Shown: positions 27,051 through 35,215 of the stretch, in pieces | Position numbering within the stretch: position 1 is the first letter of the stretch | Layout: every line of letters starts with the position of its first letter | Source: Luteitalea sp. | GTDB lineage: Bacteria; Acidobacteriota; Vicinamibacteria; Vicinamibacterales; Vicinamibacteraceae | Direction: 5' to 3' | DNA: 64,000 nt | Assembly (NCBI GenBank): GCA_009377605.1 | Contig: WHTT01000021.1 | Coordinates: 1 to 64,000 of the forward strand | Notes under the pieces: model-generated | The model's database searches: none | Told to the model about the DNA's origin: nothing | Seen by the model: the letters and a program-made list of their open reading frames with translations, nothing else | Translations under genes and position numbers: made by a program

Positions 27051-27503
27051 TCAGGCCGCGTCGGAGGGGGCTAAAGTCCCCTCGCTACTCCGTACTGTGG
27101 CGAGCCAGCCGCCCGTGAAGGGGCCTACGACGTAGACACCCACCGAAGCCACCCAGAACCAGCCGGGATGCGCTGAGAGCACCAACATGTTGGTCAGCGC
27201 AATGGCGAAGAGCGACAGGCCGACGATTGTCGCGTGGAACATCGGCGCCCGCCCGGCGAAGCGTGCTGCGACCCACGCGCCGCCAATGGCCCCGACGGCC
27301 CCGGCCAGCAGCACGACGAAGAGTGCAGGCGGCGGCAGCGAGGCTACGTGGGCGCGCTGAGCCTCGACGTCACCAGGTTGGAGATCCGGCGGCCAAGGGT
27401 ACATGAGGTTCCCAGCGGCCTCGATGGTAAGGGTGAGGAGCAGGCCGACCACGAATCCCGCAAAGACTGCTCCTAGTGACCGGAAGAATCCATGCATCAT
27501 CAC
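27051..27503 (-). CDS. Hypothetical four-helix membrane protein
   Basis: The 150-residue protein has about four hydrophobic segments: residues ~8-30, 58-82, 88-110 and 115-135. Between the first two lies a Pro-rich periplasm/cytoplasm loop (YPWPPDLQPGDVEAQRAH). I recognise no catalytic motif; it resembles small uncharacterised integral membrane proteins of Gram-negative soil bacteria. The last ~11 residues (SEGTLAPSDAA) are coded by an interspersed repeat and are unlikely to be conserved. No partner is implied by the neighbours. Confidence 0.7.
   Translation of the reverse strand: MMMHGFFRSLGAVFAGFVVGLLLTLTIEAAGNLMYPWPPDLQPGDVEAQRAHVASLPPPALFVVLLAGAVGAIGGAWVAARFAGRAPMFHATIVGLSLFAIALTNMLVLSAHPGWFWVASVGVYVVGPFTGGWLATVRSSEGTLAPSDAA
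27062..27094. repeat. Interspersed GGGGGCTA...CCCTCGCT element, copy 2
   Basis: GGAGGGGGCTAAAGTCCCCT then CGCTACTCC matches the element at 13147..13201 in order and spacing. It lies within the last codons of the membrane-protein gene. Confidence 0.6.
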
Positions 27504-27598
27504 ATCTCCTATCGTAACGAATGACGCACAATCTTAGTCCTTAGGAGATTTCAGGCCGCGCGCAGCGGGGGCCGAGCCAACAAAGAGCCCCAGTAAAG

Positions 27599-27616
27599 CT
27601 GAGGTCTCCTCCTCAG
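27599..27616 (-). terminator. Hairpin at the pgsA paralogue 3' end
   Basis: CTGAGG-TCTCCT-CCTCAG overlaps the stop codon; on the transcribed strand it is followed by CTTTACT, only weakly T-rich. Confidence 0.4.
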
Positions 27617-28167
27617 TGCTCTCTGATGATGCGCGCGGCGCGCACCAGATAGTGCAGGCCGGAAACAATCGTGATGGCCAGCGCCGCCCAGACGAACACG
27701 CTCGGGACGACCGACGGACGCGCGATGTAATTGTAGTAGAGCGTGATCACGCCGGTCCCGACGTAGATGGCCGTGGCGAGCTTGCCGTATATCGACGGCC
27801 GGAACGTCCGCTGCTCCACCGCCAGGTTGAAGATGGCAACGGTCGCCACGATGCCAATATCGCGGCTGAGCACGAGCACGGTCAGCCAGACCGGGAGGCG
27901 ATGCAGGAGATGCGGCAGCGGCAGCGTCAATAGCACGAATGCCGTCAGCAGCAGCAGCTTGTCAGCCACCGGATCGAGCCAGGCCCCGAGCGCGGTCTTC
28001 TGGCCGGAGCGTCGCGCGATGACGCCATCGAGCAGGTCCGTGAGCCCGGCGAGGAGGAAGACCAGCAGGCCCGTGCCGAGGTGGCCGTACAGGACGAGCA
28101 GCGCAAACGCCGGGATGAGCAGCATCCGCAGCAGCGTGAGCTGATTGGCGGGCGTCAGGACAGACAT
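27613..28167 (-). CDS. CDP-alcohol phosphatidyltransferase (PgsA paralogue)
   Basis: The 184-residue membrane protein has the full family signature (DLLDGVIARR ... GAWLDPVADK) near residues 42-68. It could be a second phosphatidylglycerophosphate synthase or use another alcohol acceptor; the signature does not decide. ATG at 28167 (MSVLTPANQLTLLR) fits the family, whereas the longer frame runs into a word array. It is downstream of hflX and the TPR lipoprotein, separated by that array. Confidence 0.87.
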   Translation of the reverse strand: MSVLTPANQLTLLRMLLIPAFALLVLYGHLGTGLLVFLLAGLTDLLDGVIARRSGQKTALGAWLDPVADKLLLLTAFVLLTLPLPHLLHRLPVWLTVLVLSRDIGIVATVAIFNLAVEQRTFRPSIYGKLATAIYVGTGVITLYYNYIARPSVVPSVFVWAALAITIVSGLHYLVRAARIIREH

Positions 28168-28170
28168 GGA

Positions 28171-28205
28171 AGTGGTCAGGGGCCAGTGATCAAAACCACT
28201 GATCA
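28171..28205. repeat. Short quasi-palindromic word array (AGTGGTCAG/CACTGATCACT)
   Basis: AGTGGTCAGGGGCCAGTGATC and ACCACTGATCACTACT face each other with almost no core. The vocabulary is as at 21964..22088. It adjoins the stop of the TPR gene. Confidence 0.65.
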
Positions 28206-29633
28206 CTACTCATGATTCACCGTTAGTCCCGCTTCTTCTGCCAACTGCGCGAGTCGCTCCACCGCGGCGACCGCCTCACTCCCTGACACGGTCTCAGCGG
28301 GAGCGAACGTGCCGTCCTCGCGGACGCGCATGATACCGGCCGCCACCGCGCGCGAGGCTTCGGCATAGAGCAAGTGGCTCGATTCCATATCGGCAAACGA
28401 TTGACGCGCCCGGTCCCACGAAGCGGCCAGCGCCGGTCGGCTCGTGCCGATCAGCGCCAAGACGCGGCTCGCCGCCGTGGCGAGCTCGCCACGGGTGAGT
28501 CTGGCCTCCGGTTGAAACGTGTGGTTGCCGTAGACGTCCATGATACCGGACTGTGCGACACCAAGAATCCAGGACTCGGCCCAGTGGCGCCGGGTATCGG
28601 TCAGCAGCACCGACGACTGGGATGCCCTCTCGATGACCGGCGCGAGCCGAATGCCAAACATCGCCGCAAGATCGCCGCGCCCGATCGCGACGGCGCCCGG
28701 AATGGTCTGGTACGCCGCTGGGAGCCGCTCGACCTCCGTGCGTGCTTCGAGCGCCTCGATGCGGGGTGCCACATCCAAGGTCGGATCCAAGCTCGCAGCC
28801 TCTCGGTAGGCAGCGAGCGCCGCATCCCTCTTCCCTTGCTGCTCACGCAGTTGACCCAGGACCTGGTACGACACTGCATCGCTGGGATCGAGCGCGATCG
28901 CCCGCTCCACGTGGGCTAGGGCCCGGTCGAGCTCACCCAGCTCGCGCTCGACTTGCGCGAGGTCGCGGTACAGGAATCCGCTCTCCGGAGACGCAGTAAT
29001 CGCTCGCTGGTAGTAGGCGCGGGCGCGTGGCAGCTCGCCACGCTGTCGTGCTTGCTCTGCTGCGGCTACATCGGCCTGTACCGCACGAAAGCGAATGACC
29101 TCGATCCGTTGGCGGACGTTGGTGAGCCCCGGATCGGCGGAGAGCGCCGCCTCGTACGCCGCCAACGCGTCGCCATCACGCTGGAGCATCAGCAGCGTTT
29201 CGGCACGACCCAGCAGGGCGGGCGCGTAGGCCGGTGCGTGCCCAAGCGCACGGTCGAAATGCTCGAGCGCCGCGTCGGCTTGCTTCTGCGCCAGCTCGCT
29301 GAATCCCAACCCGGTCGCAGCCGGATAGAACGTCGACTCGCGCGAGAGCACGCGTTCGAAGTCGCGGGCCGCTTGGTCGGCACGCCCGGTTTGGAGGAGC
29401 GACCAGGCCCGCTGGTGATCAGTGGTGAGGGTGCCCGCAGTCCGCGCGAGATCATCGGTGACGGCGGGAAACGGGAACTGCGGATACGCCGGCGTGGCTG
29501 GCGGCGTGACGGGAGCAGTGCGCCGCGCACAGGCCGCCGCAACCGACAGCAGCAGGACGATCGCCAGGGCCCGGGAGACGACGCGAACGCCGCGAGAACC
29601 GCTCGCGCCAGCGAGATCCGATCCGCCGATCAT
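28206..29633 (-). CDS. TPR lipoprotein with C-terminal SLH-like repeats
   Basis: The 475-residue protein has a signal with probable lipobox LSVAAAC near residue 34, a Pro-rich linker, then about seven TPR-like helical pairs at ~60-300 (AAYEAALSADPGL, AHVERAIALDPSDAVSYQVLG). Residues ~330-475 look like S-layer-homology repeats (HWAESWILGVAQSGIMDVYG, HLLYAEASRAVAAGIM). It would sit in the periplasm or outer membrane and bind partners or cell-wall polymer. Its start overlaps the hflX stop by 4 bases, an unexpected coupling of an envelope protein to a ribosome-associated GTPase. Confidence 0.82.
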   Translation of the reverse strand: MIGGSDLAGASGSRGVRVVSRALAIVLLLSVAAACARRTAPVTPPATPAYPQFPFPAVTDDLARTAGTLTTDHQRAWSLLQTGRADQAARDFERVLSRESTFYPAATGLGFSELAQKQADAALEHFDRALGHAPAYAPALLGRAETLLMLQRDGDALAAYEAALSADPGLTNVRQRIEVIRFRAVQADVAAAEQARQRGELPRARAYYQRAITASPESGFLYRDLAQVERELGELDRALAHVERAIALDPSDAVSYQVLGQLREQQGKRDAALAAYREAASLDPTLDVAPRIEALEARTEVERLPAAYQTIPGAVAIGRGDLAAMFGIRLAPVIERASQSSVLLTDTRRHWAESWILGVAQSGIMDVYGNHTFQPEARLTRGELATAASRVLALIGTSRPALAASWDRARQSFADMESSHLLYAEASRAVAAGIMRVREDGTFAPAETVSGSEAVAAVERLAQLAEEAGLTVNHE

Positions 29634-30916
29634 CCCACGTCCGCTCCACGGAAGCGCGCGACCAGCCGACGCGGCACCTCGGCTTCGATCGAGACGCGAC
29701 GACCATGAGCCGCATGTTGCAAGACGCGCGCGTAACGATACAACCGCGACAACAGCTCGCGATCCTTCGCTTGGTCCGGGTCGAGATCCATCGTGATGCG
29801 ACGCGTGTCGAGCGCCAGCGCGGAAGCGACGGCTCGCAGGAGCGGCTCGACGCCTTCACCCCGCAGCGCCGATACGAAGAACGCAGCCGGGTATCGCTGT
29901 TCCAGCCGAGACCGTTGCTCCGGCGTCAACGCGTCGCACTTGTTGAACACGACGAGCTGATCGACTTCGGTGGCCCCGACCTCTGCCAGCACGCGCGTCA
30001 CGGCGTCCATTTGGTGGGAGGCTGACGCGCGTGCGGCATCCACGACGTGGAGCAAGAGATCCGCTTTTGCTACTTCTTCGAGCGTCGCGCGAAACGCCGC
30101 CACGAGCGTGTGAGGAAGCCGGTCGATGAATCCAACCGTGTCCGAGAGCAGCACGGCTTGTCGACCGGGGAGCTTCAGCTCACGGGCGAGCGGATCCAAC
30201 GTCACGAAGAGGGCATCCGATTCGGTGGCCCCCGCCTTCGTCAAGAGATTGAACAGCGTCGTCTTGCCGGCGTTGGTATAGCCGACCAGCGCCACGGTCG
30301 GACGTGCCGTCCGGCGTCGGCGCTCGCGCAACCGGGCGCGACGTTGCTCCACGGCAGCCAAGGCGCGGGTGAGCGACGTGATGCGCAAGCGAATTTTGCG
30401 GCGGTCCGTTTCGAGCTTGGTCTCACCCGGACCACGCGTGCCGATGCCACCGCCGAGCCGCGAGAACGCTGCAGCCGATCCGACCAGGCGCGGAAGCAGA
30501 TACCTGAGCTGCGCCAACTCGACCTGGAGCTTCCCCTCACGCGTGCGGGCACGTCTCGCGAAGATGTCGAGAATGAGCTGCGTGCGGTCGATCACACGCC
30601 GATCCAACCGATCCTCCAAATTACGTAACTGGGCCGGCGAGAGCTCATGATCGAAGATCACGAGGTGTGCTTCGTGCGTCGCGCACGCGGCTGCGACGTC
30701 AGCCACTTTTCCGGGACCAATGAGCGTTGCCGGATCGGGCCGAGGCCGCTCCTGAATCATCGTGGCAACGACCGTGGCCCCGGCGGCTTCGGCCAGGCCG
30801 GCGAGCTCCTGTCGGTGCTCGTCGGTATCGGTGCACCGGCCCGATATCGGAAGCAGCACGAGCACGGTGCGCTCCCGCGTCTCTCGACCCGTGAACGCGC
30901 TCTCTGACAGTGTCAC
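29630..30916 (-). CDS. hflX: Ribosome-associated GTPase HflX
   Basis: The 428-residue protein has the HflX N-terminal domain (TLIGPGKVADVAAACA, VIDRTQLILDIFA), the linker GGIGTRGPGETKLETDRR and a G domain with GYTNAGKTTLFN and NKCD. HflX rescues stalled ribosomes under stress. The start is GTG at 30916. It overlaps the Sua5-type gene before it and the TPR gene after it by 4 bases each, so three genes are coupled. Confidence 0.95.
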   Translation of the reverse strand: MTLSESAFTGRETRERTVLVLLPISGRCTDTDEHRQELAGLAEAAGATVVATMIQERPRPDPATLIGPGKVADVAAACATHEAHLVIFDHELSPAQLRNLEDRLDRRVIDRTQLILDIFARRARTREGKLQVELAQLRYLLPRLVGSAAAFSRLGGGIGTRGPGETKLETDRRKIRLRITSLTRALAAVEQRRARLRERRRRTARPTVALVGYTNAGKTTLFNLLTKAGATESDALFVTLDPLARELKLPGRQAVLLSDTVGFIDRLPHTLVAAFRATLEEVAKADLLLHVVDAARASASHQMDAVTRVLAEVGATEVDQLVVFNKCDALTPEQRSRLEQRYPAAFFVSALRGEGVEPLLRAVASALALDTRRITMDLDPDQAKDRELLSRLYRYARVLQHAAHGRRVSIEAEVPRRLVARFRGADVG

Positions 30917-31545
30917 TCGAGCGATTCTAGCACGTGCCCCCAGGTGAGTGCCCCTTCGCGCAGGAGCTGTGGTGCGGTCCCGCGTATATCGACGATCGTT
31001 GATGGAGCGACCGCGGGTGCAGGTCCACCGTCCAGGACGAGCGCGACCGTCGTACCAAACACACGAGTCACCTCATCGGCCGACTCTGCCGGCGATCCGC
31101 TCGCCTTATTGGCGCTGGTCGAGGTCACCGGCCGCTCGACGGCGGCCGCGAGAGCACGGGCAACGTCGCTCGCGGGCACGCGCACAGCCACCGAGCCGTC
31201 CGGTGCGACAATGCCAGGAGCGAGCGGACGGCTTGCGGTCATGACGAGGGTCAGCGGGCCGGGCCACAAGCGTTGCGCGAGCCGCAGACCGAGCGGCGGC
31301 AGCGAGCCGACATGCGCAGCAACCTGCTCGAGGTCAGCAGCGATAATCGGCAGGGCCTTATCGGTCGGGCGTTCCTTGAGCGCCATGACCGCACGAACGG
31401 CGCGCGCGTCGTTGGCCGCGGCACCGAGCGCATATAGCGTATCCGTGGGATAGGCGACGATCTGTCCCGTCCGCAGCAGCGCGACGGCCCGCTCGATCGC
31501 CGTGGCCCATCGCTGCCGGACGTCACAGACTTCGACGCGCTGCAT
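30913..31545 (-). CDS. Threonylcarbamoyl-AMP synthase (Sua5/YrdC family)
   Basis: The 210-residue protein has the YrdC fold motifs AYPTDTLYALGAAA and KERPTDKALPII near the N-terminus and the RVP ... TSTSANKASG segment that binds the nucleotide. It makes threonylcarbamoyl-AMP for the t6A37 modification of tRNA. It lacks the extra Sua5 C-terminal domain, so it is the short TsaC type. ATG at 31545 was chosen over TTG at 31557. It heads the operon with hflX. Confidence 0.9.
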   Translation of the reverse strand: MQRVEVCDVRQRWATAIERAVALLRTGQIVAYPTDTLYALGAAANDARAVRAVMALKERPTDKALPIIAADLEQVAAHVGSLPPLGLRLAQRLWPGPLTLVMTASRPLAPGIVAPDGSVAVRVPASDVARALAAAVERPVTSTSANKASGSPAESADEVTRVFGTTVALVLDGGPAPAVAPSTIVDIRGTAPQLLREGALTWGHVLESLE

Positions 31546-31558
31546 TATTGATTCCAAC

Positions 31559-31588
31559 GGCCGCCTCGGCGAGGCGGCCCTACCCTCG
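31559..31588. repeat. Interspersed palindrome GGCCGCCTCGGCGAGGCGGCC, copy 1
   Basis: A near-perfect palindrome followed by CTACCCTCG. The 30 bases match 40721-40750 at 28 positions. It lies in the promoter region of the Sua5-type gene. Confidence 0.8.
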
Positions 31589-31658
31589 TCGAATCGTAGG
31601 GTGCGTTCGCCGAACGCGCCGTGTTCGCAACCCGAAGGGTTTCACGTCTCGAGGGTCC

Positions 31659-31805
31659 ATGAGCGCACGCAAATCGTCCAAGCCGCGCCTCCCTCGGGCT
31701 CCGCTGCCGCGACAGCGTGGCGGTGTGCACGAGGACCGCTCGAAACGGCCGTTTCGGCGCGCGAAGCACAAGAAGGACCCGCGCCGACTTCGCGATGACG
31801 AGTAG
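31659..31805 (+). CDS. Small Arg/Lys-rich protein
   Basis: The 48-residue frame (MSARKSSKPRLPRAPLPRQR ... HKKDPRRLRDDE) is rich in Lys, Arg and Pro, with a central GGVHEDRSKRPFRRAKHKKD stretch. The composition resembles small basic, nucleic-acid-associated hypothetical proteins rather than a chance frame, and a GAGGG lies just upstream. I do not recognise a named family. It sits alone on the plus strand between two minus-strand genes, followed at once by a word array. Confidence 0.5.
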   Translation: MSARKSSKPRLPRAPLPRQRGGVHEDRSKRPFRRAKHKKDPRRLRDDE

Positions 31806-31810
31806 CCACG

Positions 31811-31988
31811 AAGGGGTCTAGAGGGATCTAGGGATTAAGGGATCGAGGGGTCAAGGGATCGAGGGGTCAAGGGATCGAGGGGTCAAGGGGTGAATCGCCG
31901 ATCGGAGGTCACCGTCGCTGCTGCTCCATCCTCCGAAGTCCCCTTCCCTTGATCCCTAGATCCCTTGACCCCTAGCCGCATCCCTCCC
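31811..31988. repeat. Long quasi-palindromic word array (GGGATCGAGGGGTCAA/TTGACCCCTAG)
   Basis: The left arm 31813-31893 has about eight GGGGTCAA/GGGATCGA words; the right arm 31938-31988 has TTGATCCCTAGATCCCTTGA words in the reverse sense; the core is ~45 bases. It fills the 185-base gap before the glpX stop; no gene is visible in it. Confidence 0.8.
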
Positions 31989-31990
31989 CC

Positions 31991-32977
31991 CTAGAAGAAC
32001 CTGACTTTGAAGTCCGTCGTGCTCTTCACGTGAATCGTGTCGATGAACCGAATCCGCTTTGGCCTGGTCTGCATGATGAGCGAGTAGGTTCGCACACCAT
32101 CGCCGAAGAAGCGCACGCCCTTGAGCAACGAGCCATCCGTCACGCCTGTGGCTGCGAAGATGATCGAGTCGGCTGGCGCCAGATCCTCCGAGGTGTACAC
32201 CCGCTTGGTGTCGGTGATCCCCATCTGCCGGCAGCGCGCTTCCTGTTCCGCGTCGTTGATGATCAGTCGCGCGAACAGCTCGCCGTTCAGGCAGCGCATG
32301 GCGGCGGCGGTCAGCACACCCTCCGGTGCACCGCCGATCCCCATCACTGCATGGATGCCGTTCCCGCCCACCGCCGCCGCGATGCTGGCGGAGAGGTCAC
32401 CGTCGCCAATCAGGCGGATGCGTGCGCCGACCGCCCGAATCTGACGAATCAGCTCTTCGTGGCGCGGCCTGTTCAAGACCACGACCACCAGGTCATCCAC
32501 GCGACGATTCAGCGATTTGGCGATCCCGCGCAGGTTGTGTGCCACCGGCGCATCGAGAAACACCGCATGCTTCGCCTCGGTCCCGACAACGAGCTTGTCC
32601 ATGTAGATGTCGGGCGCATGCAGCAAGCCGTTCTCATCCGACGCGGCAAGCACCGCGATGGCATCCGAATCGCCCAAGGCGCAGAGGTTCGTGCCCTCGA
32701 GCGGATCCACCGCGATGTCGATCTTCGGGAACTTGTCGGTCGTCTCGCCGACGCCCATCCCCACGCGCTCGCCGATGTAGAGCATCGGCGCCTGGTCGCG
32801 CTCTCCCTCACCAATCACGATCGTCCCATCGATAGGCACGGTGTCGAGCGTCGTCCGCATGGCGGTCACGGCGGCTGCGTCTGATTTGTGTCGGTCGCCC
32901 TGCCCCATCGTGTGCGCCGACGAAATGGCCGCCTGCTCGACAACGCGGAGGAATTCAAGAGACAGATCCGATTCCAT
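31991..32977 (-). CDS. glpX: Class II fructose-1,6-bisphosphatase
   Basis: The 328-residue protein has GlpX motifs [16 protein letters not shown], the metal site [16 protein letters not shown], and the C-terminal [14 protein letters not shown]. It removes the 1-phosphate from fructose-1,6-bisphosphate in gluconeogenesis. ATG at 32977 begins [17 protein letters not shown], the usual start; the longer frame enters the neighbouring gene. The C-terminus (DFKVRFF) is close to the array. Confidence 0.94.
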   Translation of the reverse strand: MESDLSLEFLRVVEQAAISSAHTMGQGDRHKSDAAAVTAMRTTLDTVPIDGTIVIGEGERDQAPMLYIGERVGMGVGETTDKFPKIDIAVDPLEGTNLCALGDSDAIAVLAASDENGLLHAPDIYMDKLVVGTEAKHAVFLDAPVAHNLRGIAKSLNRRVDDLVVVVLNRPRHEELIRQIRAVGARIRLIGDGDLSASIAAAVGGNGIHAVMGIGGAPEGVLTAAAMRCLNGELFARLIINDAEQEARCRQMGITDTKRVYTSEDLAPADSIIFAATGVTDGSLLKGVRFFGDGVRTYSLIMQTRPKRIRFIDTIHVKSTTDFKVRFF

Positions 32978-32998
32978 GACGGAGCCTCTCACTGATGC

Positions 32999-33017
32999 GC
33001 CCGACCCAAGGTCGGGC
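32999..33017 (-). terminator. Hairpin after the acyl-CoA dehydrogenase gene
   Basis: GCCCGACC-CAA-GGTCGGGC, an 8-bp stem directly abutting the stop codon at 33018. There is no T-run. A similar GCCC...GGGCCTA motif is near 40665. Confidence 0.4.
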
Positions 33018-34238
33018 CTACTTCTCGCCTGGCGTCGCTGCCCGGTACGCCGGTAGCTCGCAGCGCGTCGCCCGATCCACACGGTATTCGAGCAGGTAGT
33101 CCGCCTGCATCAGCTTGTGGATCTCGCGTGTCCCCTCGTAGATCACGGCGCCCTTGCAGTTGCGATAGAAGCGCCCGACGGGATACTCATCTGAATACCC
33201 ATTCGCGCCGTGCACTTGTACCGCGTCGCTCGCCGCTCGCTCCGAGGCCACGGTCGCAAACCACTTCGCCAGGCCGGTCTCGCGTGTATTGCGGCGCCCC
33301 ACGTTCTTCAACCACCCCGCACGCAGCCACAGCAGCCGCGCCGCCTGGTAGTCCGATTCCATGTGCGCAATCATCTCCTTGACGAGCTGGTGCTGCCCGA
33401 TCTCGACGCCAAACGCAGTTCGCACCTTCGCGTACGCAACGCTCGCATCACGGCAGGCCCGAATCAGCCCGGTGGCGCCCGCTGCCACGGTGTAGCGCCC
33501 TTGATCCAGCGCAAACATCGCGATCTTGAATCCCTCACCCTCGCGGCCCAGCCGATTCTCCTCCGATAGCTCGACCTCGTCCATCTTGAAGAAGCCGGTG
33601 TTTCCGGCGAGGATGCCCCACTTGTGCTCGAGCGTCCCACTCGAGAAGCCCTGGGAGGCGCGTTCCACGATGAACGCGCTCAATCCGGACGAATCGCGCT
33701 GCTTCTTCTTGTCGAGATCGGTCCATGCGAAGACCAGGAAGTGATCAGCGACATCGCCCAGTGAGATCCACATCTTCTCGCCGCTGATGACGTAGCGATC
33801 GCCCTGCTTGCGCGCAACGGTCTCGATGCCGCGGACGTCGCTGCCTGCCGCAGGCTCGGTCAAGCCGAACGTCGCAATCTTCTCTCCCTTTGCCTGCGGC
33901 ACGAGATAGCGCTGCTTTTGCGCCTCGGTGCCCCATGTCAGCAGGGAGAGCGAATTGAGGCCGACGTGCACCGACAGAATGACGCGCAGCGAGGTGTCGA
34001 TGAGCTCGAGCTCCTCGCTTGCGATGCCAAGGCTGATGTAGTCCATGCCCGCGCCGCCGTACTCGGCTGGAATGCAGACGCCGAGGAGACCGAGATCCGC
34101 CATCTGGGGCAGAATGCCTCGATCGAACGTATGTGTGCGGTCCAACTCGGCGATGCGCGGTGCAACCTCCCGCTGTCCCCATTCACGCACCGTTTGCTCG
34201 AGTAAACGATGTTCCTCTGTGAGCTCGAAATCAATCAT
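33018..34238 (-). CDS. Acyl-CoA dehydrogenase
   Basis: The 406-residue protein has the N-terminal helical domain ([20 protein letters not shown]), the FAD-contact motif [20 protein letters not shown], and the C-terminal [20 protein letters not shown] and [12 protein letters not shown]. The glutamate in IYEGT is at the place of the catalytic base of the short/medium-chain and glutaryl groups. It oxidises an acyl-CoA and passes electrons to ETF; chain length is not predictable here. No other beta-oxidation genes adjoin. Confidence 0.93.
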   Translation of the reverse strand: MIDFELTEEHRLLEQTVREWGQREVAPRIAELDRTHTFDRGILPQMADLGLLGVCIPAEYGGAGMDYISLGIASEELELIDTSLRVILSVHVGLNSLSLLTWGTEAQKQRYLVPQAKGEKIATFGLTEPAAGSDVRGIETVARKQGDRYVISGEKMWISLGDVADHFLVFAWTDLDKKKQRDSSGLSAFIVERASQGFSSGTLEHKWGILAGNTGFFKMDEVELSEENRLGREGEGFKIAMFALDQGRYTVAAGATGLIRACRDASVAYAKVRTAFGVEIGQHQLVKEMIAHMESDYQAARLLWLRAGWLKNVGRRNTRETGLAKWFATVASERAASDAVQVHGANGYSDEYPVGRFYRNCKGAVIYEGTREIHKLMQADYLLEYRVDRATRCELPAYRAATPGEK

Positions 34239-34253
34239 GGCAGGGTCAGCTTA

Positions 34254-34317
34254 GGGGAAAGGGGGGAAGGGGTAAAGGGGTAAAGGGGTAAAGGGGTCAA
34301 GGGATCCAGGGGTCAAG
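34254..34317. repeat. Word array (GGGGTAAA/GGGGTCAA), single orientation
   Basis: Eight or so G-rich words AAGGGGTA/AAGGGGTCAA/GGGATCC lie between two minus-strand genes. They supply the stop codon of the downstream-most gene (tca at 34313-34315). Confidence 0.7.
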
Positions 34318-35122
34318 CCGTACTGTCGTCGTCAGCACGCCGGCGAACCACGACCGGCGCGAGGCGGCGACAGCCGGTGAGCGCCGCGGCGCTGGCGGAC
34401 CGCGCCGCGAGCTCCAGCGTTCCAGCGCTGCCGATCAAGCCGCAGATCTCTCTATCGCCGATGTCGGTATACGTGCCGACCAAGCGGGACACCGGCTGAT
34501 CGGCCAGGCGCACGACGATCGGGCCCTCAGCCATCAGCCGTTCTAGGGATCGACGCGGGATATTGGTAATCAGGTTTCCAAAGCGATCGACTCGTACGAC
34601 CGCTCCAACGATGTTGTCTTCACCAACCAGTGGCTCGGGCAAGTCGAGCCTGACGGGATCGGAGACTGGCGGGCCGAACAACTCCAGCGCCTCGCCGCGC
34701 GCGAGCCAGGCGGCCGCCGGGGCGAAGCGGTCGCGACCTTCGAACGTACGACTGACGGTTGGACGGAAATAACGCGGTTCCGCAAGCTCGACGATGCGCT
34801 TCGGCGGGAGCGCTGCGAAGGCAGCCGACAGGACACCGTTATCGGGCGCCACGAAACGATACCCGCCGGTCTCCGCCGCGAGACCACGGCGCGCGCCGCC
34901 AACACCAGGATCCACGACCACGAGGAAGACCGTGCCGGTTGGGAAGAACTGGAACGCCGCCGCAAGCTCCTGAGCGGCGGCCGCAACATCGTGCGGCGGA
35001 ATCTGATGTGTGATGTCGATGAAGAGCGCTTCGGGACAGACCCCTACGGCCACTGCCTTCATCGTACCGACGTAGTGGTCTTCTAATCCAAAATCGGTGA
35101 GGAGCGCGATGATCGGTCTCAC
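34313..35122 (-). CDS. SAM hydroxide adenosyltransferase-like protein (DUF62)
   Basis: The 269-residue protein has the DUF62 motifs LLTDFGLEDHYVGTMKAV at the start, VVDPGVGG, FVAPDNGVLS, and a second domain with DRFGNLITNI. Characterised relatives hydrolyse S-adenosylmethionine to adenosine and methionine. The start is GTG at 35122. The stop lies in a word array. It follows a methyltransferase gene on the same strand by 8 bases, so a link to SAM turnover is possible but only inferred. Confidence 0.87.
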   Translation of the reverse strand: MRPIIALLTDFGLEDHYVGTMKAVAVGVCPEALFIDITHQIPPHDVAAAAQELAAAFQFFPTGTVFLVVVDPGVGGARRGLAAETGGYRFVAPDNGVLSAAFAALPPKRIVELAEPRYFRPTVSRTFEGRDRFAPAAAWLARGEALELFGPPVSDPVRLDLPEPLVGEDNIVGAVVRVDRFGNLITNIPRRSLERLMAEGPIVVRLADQPVSRLVGTYTDIGDREICGLIGSAGTLELAARSASAAALTGCRRLAPVVVRRRADDDSTA

Positions 35123-35126
35123 CTCG

Positions 35127-35215
35127 GACCTTACTGCCCTCGTCGAAGCTTGAACCTCGTCGCTCGAACCTTACTGTCTGCCTCGGACCTCGTGACTCGA
35201 ACCTTTTTCGATCTG
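35127..35215. repeat. Word array (CTCGAACCTTACT), overlapping a coding end
   Basis: Repeats of GAACCTCG / TCGAACCTT / TCGGACCTCG sit almost wholly inside the 3' end of the methyltransferase gene. The vocabulary is as at 5030..5155. Confidence 0.7.

Noticed and set aside
31811-31988. Possible CRISPR array or tandem minisatellite
   Set aside because: Units drift in length and sequence, no constant spacers exist, and half the units are in reverse orientation; better described as a quasi-palindromic word array.
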